The notes under the pieces were generated by a model, which did no database searches, had not been told where the DNA came from, and worked only from the letters and a program-made list of their open reading frames with translations. Positions 1 to 8,030 of a DNA stretch of 64,000 nucleotides are shown here, piece by piece. The stretch lies in the NCBI RefSeq assembly GCF_009712475.1, contig NZ_VCJO01000002.1:310001-374000 (forward strand), given 5' to 3'. The stretch comes from Micromonospora sp. CP22. Lineage in GTDB: Bacteria; Actinomycetota; Actinomycetes; Mycobacteriales; Micromonosporaceae. The first letter of the stretch is position 1; each line of letters begins with the position of its first letter. Made by a program: the position numbers and the translations under genes.

Positions 1-160
1 GAAGCGTCAACAACACCCGATCACACGGATGCCGTTACGCTCCGTCCATGTCGGTCCGGGCCGCCACACCGCCGACCGGCCACGTGACGGTGCTCCTCGA
101 CGCCCGTTGCTACCCGCTCCCGAGCCCGCCAACCGGTACGCTCGCACAGTGGCCGCGACG
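1..160. other. Upstream non-coding stretch at the window edge
   Basis: No gene can be supported here. An open frame continuous with the GtrA gene runs through the stretch, but its translation is Arg/Pro-rich and unlike the membrane protein that follows, so I treat it as leader DNA. No clear Shine-Dalgarno sequence or terminator is visible. Confidence 0.4.
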
Positions 161-688
161 ATGACCGGGGAGCCAGGCTCCCGGCAGACCCGCCCGGGTC
201 TGGTTCACTCCCTGATCGACCGCTTCGGTCACCTCATCCGGGAAATGAGCAAGTTCGCCACCGTCGGCGGGATCGCCTTCGTCATCGACTTCGTCCTGTT
301 CAACTACCTGATCGGGCCGCAGGGCGTCGAGCAGGTCACGGCCAAGACGATCGCGACGGTCATCGCCGCGACCGTCGCCTTCCTGGGCAACCGGTTCTGG
401 ACGTGGCGCCACCGCAAGCGCTCCCACCCGGCGCGCGAGTACGCGCTCTTCTTCTTCTTCAACGCGGTGGGCCTGGGCATCGCGGTGGCCTGCCTCGCCA
501 TCAGCCACTACGGGCTCGGCAGCATCTGGCCGGCGGTCTTCCAGACCCGGCTGGCCGACAACATCGCCAGCTTCGTCGTGGGCACCGGGTTCGGCACGCT
601 GTTCCGATTCTGGTCCTACCGACGGTTCGTCTTCGTCGAAGAGGGAACACCACCCGTCGCGGAAACGAACCAGGACCGTCGGGCGTGA
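161..688 (+). CDS. GtrA family membrane protein (first of two tandem paralogues)
   Basis: This is a small integral membrane protein of about 175 residues with four hydrophobic segments, beginning near FATVGGIAFVIDFVLFNYLI. The GtrA hallmarks FLGNRFWTWR and the terminal LFRFWSYRRFVF are present. GtrA/DPMS-like proteins are thought to help flip or move polyprenyl-linked sugars for cell-wall or teichoic acid glycosylation; the substrate here is unknown. ATG at 161 is preferred because everything upstream is non-hydrophobic, but a GTG twelve bases earlier is also in frame. A paralogue follows directly. In M. tuberculosis a GtrA gene sits at the same place beside a PH-domain gene and birA, as far as I recall. 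Confidence 0.85.
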   Translation: MTGEPGSRQTRPGLVHSLIDRFGHLIREMSKFATVGGIAFVIDFVLFNYLIGPQGVEQVTAKTIATVIAATVAFLGNRFWTWRHRKRSHPAREYALFFFFNAVGLGIAVACLAISHYGLGSIWPAVFQTRLADNIASFVVGTGFGTLFRFWSYRRFVFVEEGTPPVAETNQDRRA

Positions 689-738
689 CCTGCCGCCCAC
701 TCGTTCGGTCGGAGCCAGCCGACCCCGACCCGCTGCCC

Positions 739-744
739 TAAGGT
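739..744 (+). promoter_or_regulatory. -10 box (TAAGGT) for the second GtrA gene, leaderless
   Basis: TAAGGT lies seven bases before the ATG at 752, which would place the transcription start at the start codon. This favours ATG 752 over the GTG at 743. No clear -35 element is visible. Confidence 0.4.
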
Positions 745-751
745 GTTGCCC

Positions 752-1465
752 ATGCCTCTCGTCCGTCTGCTGCCGGAGCGCTGGCAGAAGTTCATCCACG
801 AGGCACTCAAGTTCGGCCTGGTCGGAGGCATCAACACGGTCATCAATTACGCCGTGTTCAACGCGCTCGCACTCACCGTTTTCGTCGATGGCCAACTGAA
901 GGCCACCGTCGTCGCCACCATCGTTGCGACTATCACGTCGTATCTGATGAATCGGCACTGGACGTACCGCGATCGCCCAAAATCTGCAATGCAGCGCGAA
1001 TACGCCCTGTTTTTCCTTTTTAACGGGGCGGGGCTGCTCATTGAACTCGGCGTGCTCGCCGCCGCCAAGTACGGGCTGGGCGTGACCGGGCTGCTGGCGC
1101 TGAACGTGGCGAAGACGGGCGGCGTGGTGCTGGCGACCCTGTTCCGGTTCTGGTCGTACCGGACCTTCGTCTTCCAGCCCGCCGCACCCGCCGAGTCGAC
1201 GCAGCACTGGCACGGCCTACCCCGCGACGAGTGGGACACGATGGCCGGCATGGACCCGGTGGCCGAGTTGGCCGAGTCCGTGACGGAGCTGGAGGAGGAG
1301 CAACCACCCGCCCGGCCCGGCGTGGCTGCCCAACCGCTCCAGCCCAGGTCCGCGTCAGTGCCCGACGAAGCCGAGTTGACGGCGGCCCTGGACGCCGAGC
1401 TGGAGGCCGAGTTGGCTGCCCAGTTGCAGCCCGCCCCGGCCCCCCGCCGCCTCCGCCGCCGCTGA
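752..1465 (+). CDS. GtrA family membrane protein with acidic C-terminal tail (second paralogue)
   Basis: The protein has about 237 residues. The first 135 form a four-helix GtrA domain (LKFGLVGGINTVINYAVF, MNRHWTYR, LFRFWSYRTFVFQ). A hydrophilic, Glu/Ala/Pro-rich tail of about 100 residues follows and is absent from the upstream paralogue. The tail ends in a basic RRLRRR and is probably a disordered cytoplasmic extension. The role in lipid-linked sugar translocation is inferred from the family only. The gene converges on the PH-domain gene across a 77-base gap rich in CCAGCC-like repeats. Confidence 0.85.
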   Translation: MPLVRLLPERWQKFIHEALKFGLVGGINTVINYAVFNALALTVFVDGQLKATVVATIVATITSYLMNRHWTYRDRPKSAMQREYALFFLFNGAGLLIELGVLAAAKYGLGVTGLLALNVAKTGGVVLATLFRFWSYRTFVFQPAAPAESTQHWHGLPRDEWDTMAGMDPVAELAESVTELEEEQPPARPGVAAQPLQPRSASVPDEAELTAALDAELEAELAAQLQPAPAPRRLRRR

Positions 1466-1542
1466 CCGACCCAGCCAGCCGAGCCAGGCCAACACCGCCG
1501 GACCAACCAGCCAGGCCAGCCCCGCTGGACCGGCTCCGGGGT

Positions 1543-2100
1543 TTACGCCCCGGCGCTCTTGTCGCGTTCGCTGAGAATCTCGCGAAGCTCACCGTCACCG
1601 AGCGAGTGCCGGTCGTGGAACGCCTCCACGAGTTCGTAGAGCTTGGTCTGGACCCGGTCGACCTTCGGCACATCGTGCAGGACCGACTGCCCACGCTCCC
1701 CGGCCGACTCGATGGTGAGGGTGCCGTAGCCGAGTAGCCGCCCGGCGAGCTGCTGACTCATCGAGTGGTCGTTGACCCGGCTCAGCGGGATGTCCCGGCG
1801 CTCCCGGGAGAGCACCCCGTGCTGGAGCAGGACTCGTTCGTTGGTGAAGAGGTAGTGCGTGGTGCGCCAGGAGATGTACGGCCACACCGTCAGCACCAGC
1901 ACGGCGAGCAGGGCCAACCCGCCGATCACCGCGAGCGTCAGGGAACCGCCGCCGCCGGAGGGCAGGAACACGAAGCCGACCACCACCGCCGCGATGGACA
2001 GCACCAGCACCACCACCGGCCAGACCAATGCCTTCCAGTGCGGATGCAGGTGCAACACGACGTGCTCGTCCTCGGTGAGCACGTCTTCGGGGAACGCCAC
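1543..2100 (-). CDS. PH domain-containing membrane protein (bPH2 type)
   Basis: This is a protein of about 185 residues. A short cytoplasmic N-terminus is followed by two hydrophobic helices (VVVLVLSIAAVVVGFVFL and VIGGLALLAVLVLTVWPY). A bacterial PH domain follows, recognisable from YLFTNERVLLQHGVLSRERRDIPLSRVND and the GTLTIESAG strand. The GTG at 2100 is chosen because GGAGG stands seven bases upstream. The function is unknown; related genes sit beside birA and accD5 in mycobacteria. It is convergent with the GtrA gene and tandem, across a short gap, with birA. Confidence 0.85.
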   Translation of the reverse strand: MAFPEDVLTEDEHVVLHLHPHWKALVWPVVVLVLSIAAVVVGFVFLPSGGGGSLTLAVIGGLALLAVLVLTVWPYISWRTTHYLFTNERVLLQHGVLSRERRDIPLSRVNDHSMSQQLAGRLLGYGTLTIESAGERGQSVLHDVPKVDRVQTKLYELVEAFHDRHSLGDGELREILSERDKSAGA

Positions 2101-2216
2101 GGAAACCTCCTCGCAGGAACGGACGGGCAGACCGTAACCCCCCAGCGCCACCGCCCTACATCCGCCACGCGGCTCGTTACGCACCGCCACCGGCGCACAC
2201 CCGCGCCGGTGCGGCG

Positions 2217-3092
2217 TCAGCGGAGGTGACGGATGTCCGCGGCGGCCAGGGATCGCCGCCCGGTCGCCGTGGTGACGAGGAGCTGACCGTCCGGGTCGAT
2301 GCCGGTGGCCGTCCCGGTGACGGCAGTGCCGTCGGGGAGCTGGGCCCGGACCTCGCGGCCGATGGTGCCGCAGGCGGTCAGATACGCCTCGCGTAGCCCG
2401 CTGGCCGTCGCGTCCCCACCGGCGTCACGCCACCGCGCGTACCAGTCGGCGACCGACCGGAGCAGTGCCCGCAGGAGCGGATCCCGGTCGGTGGCCGCCG
2501 CGCCCGCCAGTTGCAGCGAGGTGGCCGGCAGGCCGGTGGGCTGCTCCGGTAGTTCGTCGGCGCGCAGCGTCACGTTCAGCCCGATGCCGAGCACGACCGC
2601 GGGCGGGTCGCTCGGCTGCGGTCCGGGCACCCCCTCGGCGAGGATCCCGGCGCACTTGGCACCCCCGATGAGCAGGTCGTTCGGCCACTTCAGGGAGGCG
2701 TCCAGCTCGGCCAGCAGGGTCACCGCCTCGACCAGCGCCACACCGGCCAGCAACGGCAGCCAGCCGTACCCCGAGGGGGGTGCGGGCGACCAGCCACGGG
2801 TCGGCACCGCCTCGCCGGGCCGCAACAGCACGCTGGTGGCGATGCCGGCACGCGGCGGTGACTGCCAGACCCGCCCGCGCCGTCCCCGGCCGGCGGTCTG
2901 CCGCTCGGCCACCACGACCAGGCCCTCCGGCTCGCCGCTCCGGGCGGCCTCGGCCACGTCGGCGTTGGTGGACCCGGTCTCCGTCCGCACCTCCAGCCGG
3001 GACCACGGACCGTACGGCGCGGCCAACGCGCGACGCAGCCGGGCCTCCGACAGCGGTGGGCGATCAAGATCGGTGTACGGCGAACCCGGCAC
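2217..3092 (-). CDS. birA: Biotin-[acetyl-CoA-carboxylase] ligase
   Basis: This enzyme activates biotin with ATP and attaches it to the BCCP lysine of acyl-CoA carboxylases. The biotinyl-AMP loop GRGRRGR is at residues 68-74, KWPNDLL follows at about 135, and a C-terminal SH3-like domain ends the protein. The length of 291 residues and lack of an N-terminal winged helix mark a monofunctional ligase rather than a repressor-ligase. The GTG start follows a TAGGCT box by six bases, so the transcript looks leaderless. The gene is divergent from the carboxylase beta subunit. Its probable substrate, the BCCP subunit, is encoded about 14 kb away in this window. Confidence 0.95.
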   Translation of the reverse strand: MPGSPYTDLDRPPLSEARLRRALAAPYGPWSRLEVRTETGSTNADVAEAARSGEPEGLVVVAERQTAGRGRRGRVWQSPPRAGIATSVLLRPGEAVPTRGWSPAPPSGYGWLPLLAGVALVEAVTLLAELDASLKWPNDLLIGGAKCAGILAEGVPGPQPSDPPAVVLGIGLNVTLRADELPEQPTGLPATSLQLAGAAATDRDPLLRALLRSVADWYARWRDAGGDATASGLREAYLTACGTIGREVRAQLPDGTAVTGTATGIDPDGQLLVTTATGRRSLAAADIRHLR

Positions 3093-3098
3093 CTGACC

Positions 3099-3104
3099 AG
3101 CCTA
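3099..3104 (-). promoter_or_regulatory. -10 box (TAGGCT) for birA, leaderless
   Basis: TAGGCT is six bases before the GTG start of birA on the minus strand. No ribosome binding site fits in the remaining spacer. Confidence 0.45.
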
Positions 3105-3155
3105 CGGGTAGGCCGGTGAGGCGAAATGCACAGCTGCGGCGACCTGAACCATCGT

Positions 3156-3161
3156 TATATT
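3156..3161 (+). promoter_or_regulatory. -10 box (TATATT) for the carboxylase beta subunit, leaderless
   Basis: TATATT is six bases before the GTG at 3168, which makes that GTG the likely first transcribed codon. An ATG 42 bases upstream would lie before this box and would have no promoter of its own. Confidence 0.5.
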
Positions 3162-3167
3162 CCCAGG

Positions 3168-4751
3168 GTGACTACCGAGACCGGGACCAACATCCACAGC
3201 ACCGCGGGCAAGCTGGCGGACCTGGCACGACGGGTCGACGAGGCGGTGCACGCCGGGTCGGCCCGCGCCGTGGAGAAGCAGCACGCGCGAGGCAAGAAGA
3301 CCGCTCGGGAACGCATCGAGATGCTGCTCGACGAGGGATCGTTCGTCGAGCTGGACGAGTTCGCCCGGCACCGGTCCACCAACTTCGGGCTGGACCGGAG
3401 CCGCCCCTACGGCGACGGCGTGATCACCGGCTACGGCACCATCGACGGCCGGCAGGTCTGTGTGTTCGCCCAGGACTTCACCGTCTTCGGCGGCTCCCTC
3501 GGCGAGGTCTTCGGCGAGAAGATCGTCAAGGTGATGGACCTCGCCATGAAGATCGGATGCCCGGTCATCGGCATCAACGACTCCGGCGGCGCGCGGATCC
3601 AGGAGGGCGTGGCCTCGCTCGGCCTGTACGGCGAGATCTTCTTCCGCAACGTCCGGGCCAGCGGCGTCATCCCGCAGATCTCGCTCATCATGGGCCCGTG
3701 CGCCGGGGGCGCGGTCTACTCCCCCGCGGTCACCGACTTCACCGTGATGGTCGACCAGACCTCGCACATGTTCATCACCGGGCCGGACGTCATCAAGACC
3801 GTCACCGGCGAGGACGTCGGCATGGAGGAGTTGGGCGGCGCGCACACCCACAACAGCCGTAGCGGCAACGCGCACTACCTGGCCACCGACGAGGCCGACG
3901 CGATCGACTACGTCAAGGCGCTGCTGTCCCACCTGCCCTCGAACAACCTGGACGAGCCGCCGGTCTTCGAGGCACCGGCCGACCTGGAGATCAGCGACGA
4001 GGATCGGGAACTGGACACGCTGATCCCCGACTCGGCCAACCAGCCGTACGACATGCACCGGGTGATCGAGCACGTGCTCGACGACGGGGAGTTCCTGGAG
4101 GTCCAGCCGCTCTACGCGCAGAACATGGTGGTCGGCTTCGGTCGGGTCGAGGGTCGCCCGGTCGGTGTGGTGGCCAACCAGCCGATGCACTTCGCCGGCA
4201 CCCTGGACATCGCGGCCAGCGAGAAGGCGGCCCGCTTCGTCCGCACCTGCGACGCCTTCAACATCCCGGTACTGACCTTCGTGGACGTTCCCGGGTTCCT
4301 GCCCGGCACCGGCCAGGAGTGGGACGGCATCATCCGTCGGGGCGCGAAGCTCATCTACGCGTACGCCGAGGCCACCGTGCCGAAGGTCACCGTGATCACC
4401 CGCAAGGCGTACGGCGGGGCGTACGACGTGATGGGCTCCAAGCACCTGGGGGCCGACCTCAACTTCGCCTGGCCTACCGCCCAGATCGCGGTGATGGGTG
4501 CGCAGGGCGCGGTGAACATCCTCTACCGGCAGGAGTTGGCCGCTGCCGAGGACCCCGCCGCCGTACGCGCCGAGAAGATCGCCGAGTACGAGGACACCCT
4601 CGCCAATCCGTACGTGGCCGCCGAGCGCGGGTACGTCGACGCGGTGATCCCGCCGCACGAGACCCGTACCCAGATCGTGCGAGGGCTGCGGGTGCTGCGT
4701 ACCAAGCGCGAGTCCCTCCCTCCCAAGAAGCACGGCAACATCCCGCTCTAG
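3168..4751 (+). CDS. pccB: Acyl-CoA (propionyl-CoA type) carboxylase beta subunit
   Basis: This is the carboxyltransferase of a biotin-dependent acyl-CoA carboxylase, which moves the carboxyl group from carboxybiotin to acyl-CoA for methylmalonyl- or malonyl-CoA supply. At 527 residues it has the usual length. The crotonase-like halves are seen at [31 protein letters not shown] and [15 protein letters not shown], and the family tail KKHGNIPL is intact. It is the orthologue of mycobacterial accD5 by synteny with birA. The epsilon subunit, which normally follows directly, is displaced by about 5.7 kb. The exact acyl-CoA preference cannot be read from sequence alone. Confidence 0.95.
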   Translation: MTTETGTNIHSTAGKLADLARRVDEAVHAGSARAVEKQHARGKKTARERIEMLLDEGSFVELDEFARHRSTNFGLDRSRPYGDGVITGYGTIDGRQVCVFAQDFTVFGGSLGEVFGEKIVKVMDLAMKIGCPVIGINDSGGARIQEGVASLGLYGEIFFRNVRASGVIPQISLIMGPCAGGAVYSPAVTDFTVMVDQTSHMFITGPDVIKTVTGEDVGMEELGGAHTHNSRSGNAHYLATDEADAIDYVKALLSHLPSNNLDEPPVFEAPADLEISDEDRELDTLIPDSANQPYDMHRVIEHVLDDGEFLEVQPLYAQNMVVGFGRVEGRPVGVVANQPMHFAGTLDIAASEKAARFVRTCDAFNIPVLTFVDVPGFLPGTGQEWDGIIRRGAKLIYAYAEATVPKVTVITRKAYGGAYDVMGSKHLGADLNFAWPTAQIAVMGAQGAVNILYRQELAAAEDPAAVRAEKIAEYEDTLANPYVAAERGYVDAVIPPHETRTQIVRGLRVLRTKRESLPPKKHGNIPL

Positions 4752-4753
4752 CT

Positions 4754-4809
4754 TGCAAGGAAGGGCCCCTTTCTAACGCCTGGTGTATAGGAAGGGGCCC
4801 TTCCTTGCA
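4754..4809. terminator. Dispersed Micromonospora-type hairpin repeat, copy 1, between convergent genes
   Basis: TGCAAGGAAGGGCCCCTT (4754-4771) pairs perfectly with AAGGGGCCCTTCCTTGCA (4792-4809), an 18-bp stem around a loop reading TAACGCCTGGTGTATAG. It lies just past the stop of the carboxylase gene and just before the stop of the opposing gene, so it can act as a two-way terminator. A degenerate second copy is at 37167. I recall this sequence as a high-copy repeat in Micromonospora and Salinispora. Confidence 0.7.
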
Positions 4810-4820
4810 CTCGCGCGGGG

Positions 4821-5690
4821 TCAGCAGGGTGGGTTGGCGGCGGTGCAGAGCCGCTTCGCGGCCACGGCGGCGAGGCGGCGCAGTTCCCTCGCCGTACCGT
4901 CTGGCCCCAGACCCATCACCGTGACCAGGTCGCCGACACGCACCACAGCGATCCGGTCGAGATGATCCTGCCGTCGGCTCTCGCCGGTCTCCAGGTTGCG
5001 CACCTCCGTGACGCGGTGCTCGATCATCATGGCCTGGTCTCCGACGAAGTCGCGGTCGGTCACCTCCCACCGGTGCTCGGCCTCCACGGCAGCGACATCG
5101 TCCCCCCAGATTGCCTCGCCCCTGGACAGCCAGCTCGCGCACGGGGTGAGCAGCGCGTCGATCCGGACCACGATCCGGTCAGCCACCTGCGGGGTGAGTC
5201 GGTAGACGTCCTGGCTGAACAACAGCTCCGCCAGGCCAGGCGCGCTGCGGCCGCCCTGCGACCGCAGCAGCGTCTGGGAGCGCGAGTAGCGGGAAAGCTC
5301 CCAGTCGGCGGCCCGGCCCTGCTCCTGGTGGCAGGCGAGCAACATCGGGTCGACCTGTACGGGTTCTCCCAGCCCGGTCCGACCCAGCGGTGGTTCCGTC
5401 CGCGCGGAGAGGTCATCCGGCTGCACCAGGGCTTCCCGGGGGATCTCCGCAGCGGGCGCCGCCGCGACGGTCGGCGCGGCCAGCGGAGCAGCCACCGGTA
5501 GTGACGGTGGAGGTGGGGGTGCGGACAGTCGCTTCGTGACGACGGCGGAGAAGGCCGCCACCATCACCACGGCGATCGCCGCGCCCACCACCGCATGTCG
5601 ACGGCGGCGGGCAGCCCGCTGGCGCAGCTCTTCGGGCGTCGCCCAGCGAACCTCCCGTAGCTCGTGCTGCACCCGCTCAAGGAACCTCAT
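4821..5690 (-). CDS. Single-pass membrane protein, probable partner of the ECF sigma factor
   Basis: This is a protein of about 289 residues. A basic cytoplasmic N-terminus of some 30 residues is followed by one membrane helix (HAVVGAAIAVVMVAAFSAVVT) and a long extracytoplasmic part of unknown fold. The layout resembles anti-sigma or sensor partners of ECF sigma factors, but the cytoplasmic part is short and lacks a recognisable ZAS or RskA motif. The assignment therefore rests on position alone. ATG 5690 is four bases beyond the sigma stop; a GTG at 5702 would overlap it. The pair is clearly translationally linked. Confidence 0.65.
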   Translation of the reverse strand: MRFLERVQHELREVRWATPEELRQRAARRRRHAVVGAAIAVVMVAAFSAVVTKRLSAPPPPPSLPVAAPLAAPTVAAAPAAEIPREALVQPDDLSARTEPPLGRTGLGEPVQVDPMLLACHQEQGRAADWELSRYSRSQTLLRSQGGRSAPGLAELLFSQDVYRLTPQVADRIVVRIDALLTPCASWLSRGEAIWGDDVAAVEAEHRWEVTDRDFVGDQAMMIEHRVTEVRNLETGESRRQDHLDRIAVVRVGDLVTVMGLGPDGTARELRRLAAVAAKRLCTAANPPC

Positions 5691-5694
5691 CTCG

Positions 5695-6195
5695 TCACGC
5701 ACCGGGCGCCTCCTCCAGGTCAGTGACGGCGAGCAGCCCGGCGAGCGCGGCACGCCCCCGGGAGAGCCGGGCCTTGACCGTGCCGACCGGGGCCGCGGTC
5801 TGCCGGGCCACCTCGGCGACCGGTAGGCCCGCGAGGTAGTAGAGCGCGATCGCGACGCGCTGTTCCTCGGGGAGCCGACGCAGTGCGGCGACCACCTCGA
5901 CCGTGTCGGTGGTGGGTGCCGGGACGCTCTCGGCCGCGCCGTGCCGCAGGTACGCCCGAGCCCGGCTGCGCAGGCTGCGCCAGCGGCTCACCGCGATCCG
6001 GGCCGCCACCACGCGTACCCACGCCTCCGGGTCGTCGTAGGCGCCCACCGTGGACCAGCGCTGCCAGGCCCGGATGAACGCCTCCTGCACGGCGTCCTGG
6101 GCCTCGGTGAGGTCGCCGGTCAACACGTAGACGTAGCCGAGCAGCCGCTGCCGGCTGCCCCGGTAGAACTCGTCGAACCCCTCGACGTCCGCCAC
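5695..6195 (-). CDS. ECF-type RNA polymerase sigma factor (SigE family)
   Basis: This is a 166-residue sigma factor. Region 2 reads FYRGSRQRLLGYVYVLTGDLTEAQDAVQEAFIRAWQRW and region 4 reads LRRLPEEQRVAIALYYLAGLPVAEVARQ followed by GTVKARLSRGRAAL. It directs RNA polymerase to a specific promoter set, typically for envelope or stress responses. GTG 6195 is preceded by GGGGAGG at a good distance. It is the first gene of a two-gene operon with the membrane protein downstream. The family is the actinobacterial SigE group, whose members often lack classical ZAS anti-sigma partners. Confidence 0.92.
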   Translation of the reverse strand: MADVEGFDEFYRGSRQRLLGYVYVLTGDLTEAQDAVQEAFIRAWQRWSTVGAYDDPEAWVRVVAARIAVSRWRSLRSRARAYLRHGAAESVPAPTTDTVEVVAALRRLPEEQRVAIALYYLAGLPVAEVARQTAAPVGTVKARLSRGRAALAGLLAVTDLEEAPGA

Positions 6196-6261
6196 CCGCA
6201 CCTCCCCTACCTGACAGAACACACGCACCGGGGCGGGGCAGGTTGCCGATCTGCCGACGAA

Positions 6262-7002
6262 TCAGGTGAGACCGGCCTCGGCCAGCAGCGGGCCGGCCAG
6301 CAGCAGGCCACCGGCCACCAGCACGGCGAGGTTGACCAGGCCGAAGAAAACCACCCAGAAGAACGCCGGCAGCGGGGTGATACCGGCGAGCTGGTCGGCG
6401 TCGGAGGCGGGCATCCCGCGCCGGGCCCGCAGCCGCTGCAACTCCACCACCGGGCGTACGCCGCCGAGCAGCAGGAACCACACACCGGTCCAGGCGAACG
6501 CGGCCTGCACCTGTGGACTGGCGTACCAGGAGACGGCGAGCACCGCGCCACCGGTGACCACCAACGTCAACGCACCGTAAAGGTTGCGGATCATGACCAG
6601 CATGGCCAGCAGCAGGATCACCGCTATCCACAGCAACAGGGTGATCCGGTTACCGGCGAGCAGCCACGCCCCGCCCAGACCCACCAGAGGCGGGGCGAGA
6701 TAACCGGCGAGCAGGGTGAAGACCATGCCCGGTCCGGTAGGGCGGCCGGCGGAGAGCGTCAGGCCGGAGGTGTCCGAGTGCAGCCGGATGCCCTGCAACT
6801 TGCGGCCGGTGAGCACGGCGACCAGCGCGTGGCCGCCCTCGTGAGCAATCGTGATCATGTTGCGGGCGATCCGCCACGGCAGCCCGGTGACGACCACCAG
6901 CAACGCGACCAGGCCGGTGAGCACCACCAGCAGCGGCGGCGGGTCGGGCTGCGCGCCGAACAGGCGGTCCCAGAACTCGGTCATGCCCTCGATCGACACC
7001 AT
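6262..7002 (-). CDS. M50-type membrane metallopeptidase
   Basis: This is a polytopic protein of about 246 residues with HEGGH at residues 54-58, the zinc-binding HExxH of intramembrane site-2-type peptidases. Several hydrophobic helices follow. A second motif typical of site-2 proteases (LDG or NPDG) is not evident, so it may be a divergent M50B-like protein. It lies directly upstream of, and on the same strand as, the sigma factor, so a part in regulated proteolysis of the sigma partner is possible but not shown. ATG 7002 is chosen; ATG 6984 is an alternative. Confidence 0.75.
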   Translation of the reverse strand: MVSIEGMTEFWDRLFGAQPDPPPLLVVLTGLVALLVVVTGLPWRIARNMITIAHEGGHALVAVLTGRKLQGIRLHSDTSGLTLSAGRPTGPGMVFTLLAGYLAPPLVGLGGAWLLAGNRITLLLWIAVILLLAMLVMIRNLYGALTLVVTGGAVLAVSWYASPQVQAAFAWTGVWFLLLGGVRPVVELQRLRARRGMPASDADQLAGITPLPAFFWVVFFGLVNLAVLVAGGLLLAGPLLAEAGLT

Positions 7003-7154
7003 GAGGCGCGAGCCTACCGCTCCGGCCATGCGGTGATCACAAGGTGGACCGCCCACACATCATGGCGTTGAAAGTTTCTTTAACCCCCTCTTGCACTGAC
7101 GAGTAGCGATCTCCAAAGATGTCTGTCTATCGATCAACGTCTCAGGAGGACGCC

Positions 7155-7907
7155 ATGGGTCGGACCAGATCATCGTTGCGTCGGCTGACCGCCGCCGCCA
7201 TCACCGTGCTCGCCACCGCCGCCGCCGGGCTCGTCGCCACCGCGACCCCGGCCGCCGCCGCCACCGTGCCGGGCATCGACGTCTCGCACTATCAGGGCAC
7301 CATCAACTGGACCAGCGTCCGCAACGCCGGCATCCAGTTCGCCTTCATCAAGGCCACCGAGGGTACGAGTTACAAGGACCCGAAGTTCAACACCAACTAC
7401 GTCAACGCGTACCACGCCGGGGTGATCCGCGGCGCGTACCACTTCGCCCGACCCAACATCTCCTCCGGCGCGGTCCAGGCGAACTTCCTGGCCTCCAACG
7501 GCGGGGCCTGGTCGGCGGACAGCCGCACCCTGCCGGCGGCACTGGACCTGGAGGCGAACCCGTACAGCGGCGGATACTGCTACGGCCTGAGCACCACCGC
7601 CATGCGCAACTGGGTGCAGGACTTCCTCAACACCTACCGCTCCCGCACCGGCCGCTACGCGGTCATCTACACCACCACGAGCTTCTGGAACCAGTGCACC
7701 GGTTCCTGGAGCGGGCCGTGGAACAACCACCCGTTGTGGATCGCCCGCTGGTCGTCCTCGGTCGGCACGCTGCCGCCCGGCGCACCGTTCTGGAGCTTCT
7801 GGCAGTACACCGACTCCGGCCGGGTCTCCGGCATCAGCGGCAACGTCGACCGCAACTACTGGAACGGCGACCGTAGCCGGCTGATCGCGCTCGCCAACAA
7901 CACCTGA
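7155..7907 (+). CDS. Secreted GH25 lysozyme (N-acetylmuramidase)
   Basis: This is a 250-residue enzyme that cleaves the MurNAc-GlcNAc bond of peptidoglycan. A signal peptide of about 33 residues has a basic start, an Ala-rich core and ends at TPAAAA. The GH25 domain then starts at GIDVSHYQG and carries the catalytic LDLEAN (DxE) motif, with FIKATEG and FWQYTDSGRVSG strands. AGGAGG stands seven bases before ATG 7155, which fixes the start. Two Cys residues could form a disulfide. It is monocistronic and convergent with the kinase gene. Likely roles are wall remodelling or attack on other bacteria. Confidence 0.95.
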   Translation: MGRTRSSLRRLTAAAITVLATAAAGLVATATPAAAATVPGIDVSHYQGTINWTSVRNAGIQFAFIKATEGTSYKDPKFNTNYVNAYHAGVIRGAYHFARPNISSGAVQANFLASNGGAWSADSRTLPAALDLEANPYSGGYCYGLSTTAMRNWVQDFLNTYRSRTGRYAVIYTTTSFWNQCTGSWSGPWNNHPLWIARWSSSVGTLPPGAPFWSFWQYTDSGRVSGISGNVDRNYWNGDRSRLIALANNT

Positions 7908-7917
7908 CGTACCGCGC

Positions 7918-7960
7918 GTGGCAGGCTGACGCCCCCGCTCGGACGGCGTCGGCCTGCCAC
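7918..7960. terminator. Bidirectional hairpin terminator
   Basis: GTGGCAGGC pairs with GCCTGCCAC. After a one-base mismatch on each side, GACGCC then pairs with GGCGTC inside. The hairpin sits between the convergent lysozyme and kinase genes. There is no U-tract, as is common in actinobacteria. Confidence 0.65.
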
Positions 7961-8030
7961 CGCGTCACCACGATCCCAGCGCGTCACCCGGCTCATCGCA
8001 CCTCCGAATGGCGGAGGCCCTACCCGGCGA

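Noticed and set aside
1466..1542. CCAGCC-rich stretch between GtrA-2 and the PH gene as a tandem repeat
   Set aside because: The units are irregular in length and spacing; it is better seen as low-complexity sequence.
3102..4733. A 543-codon frame opposite the carboxylase beta gene
   Set aside because: It is a shadow of the carboxylase gene, with valine/leucine/aspartate-biased composition and no ribosome binding site.
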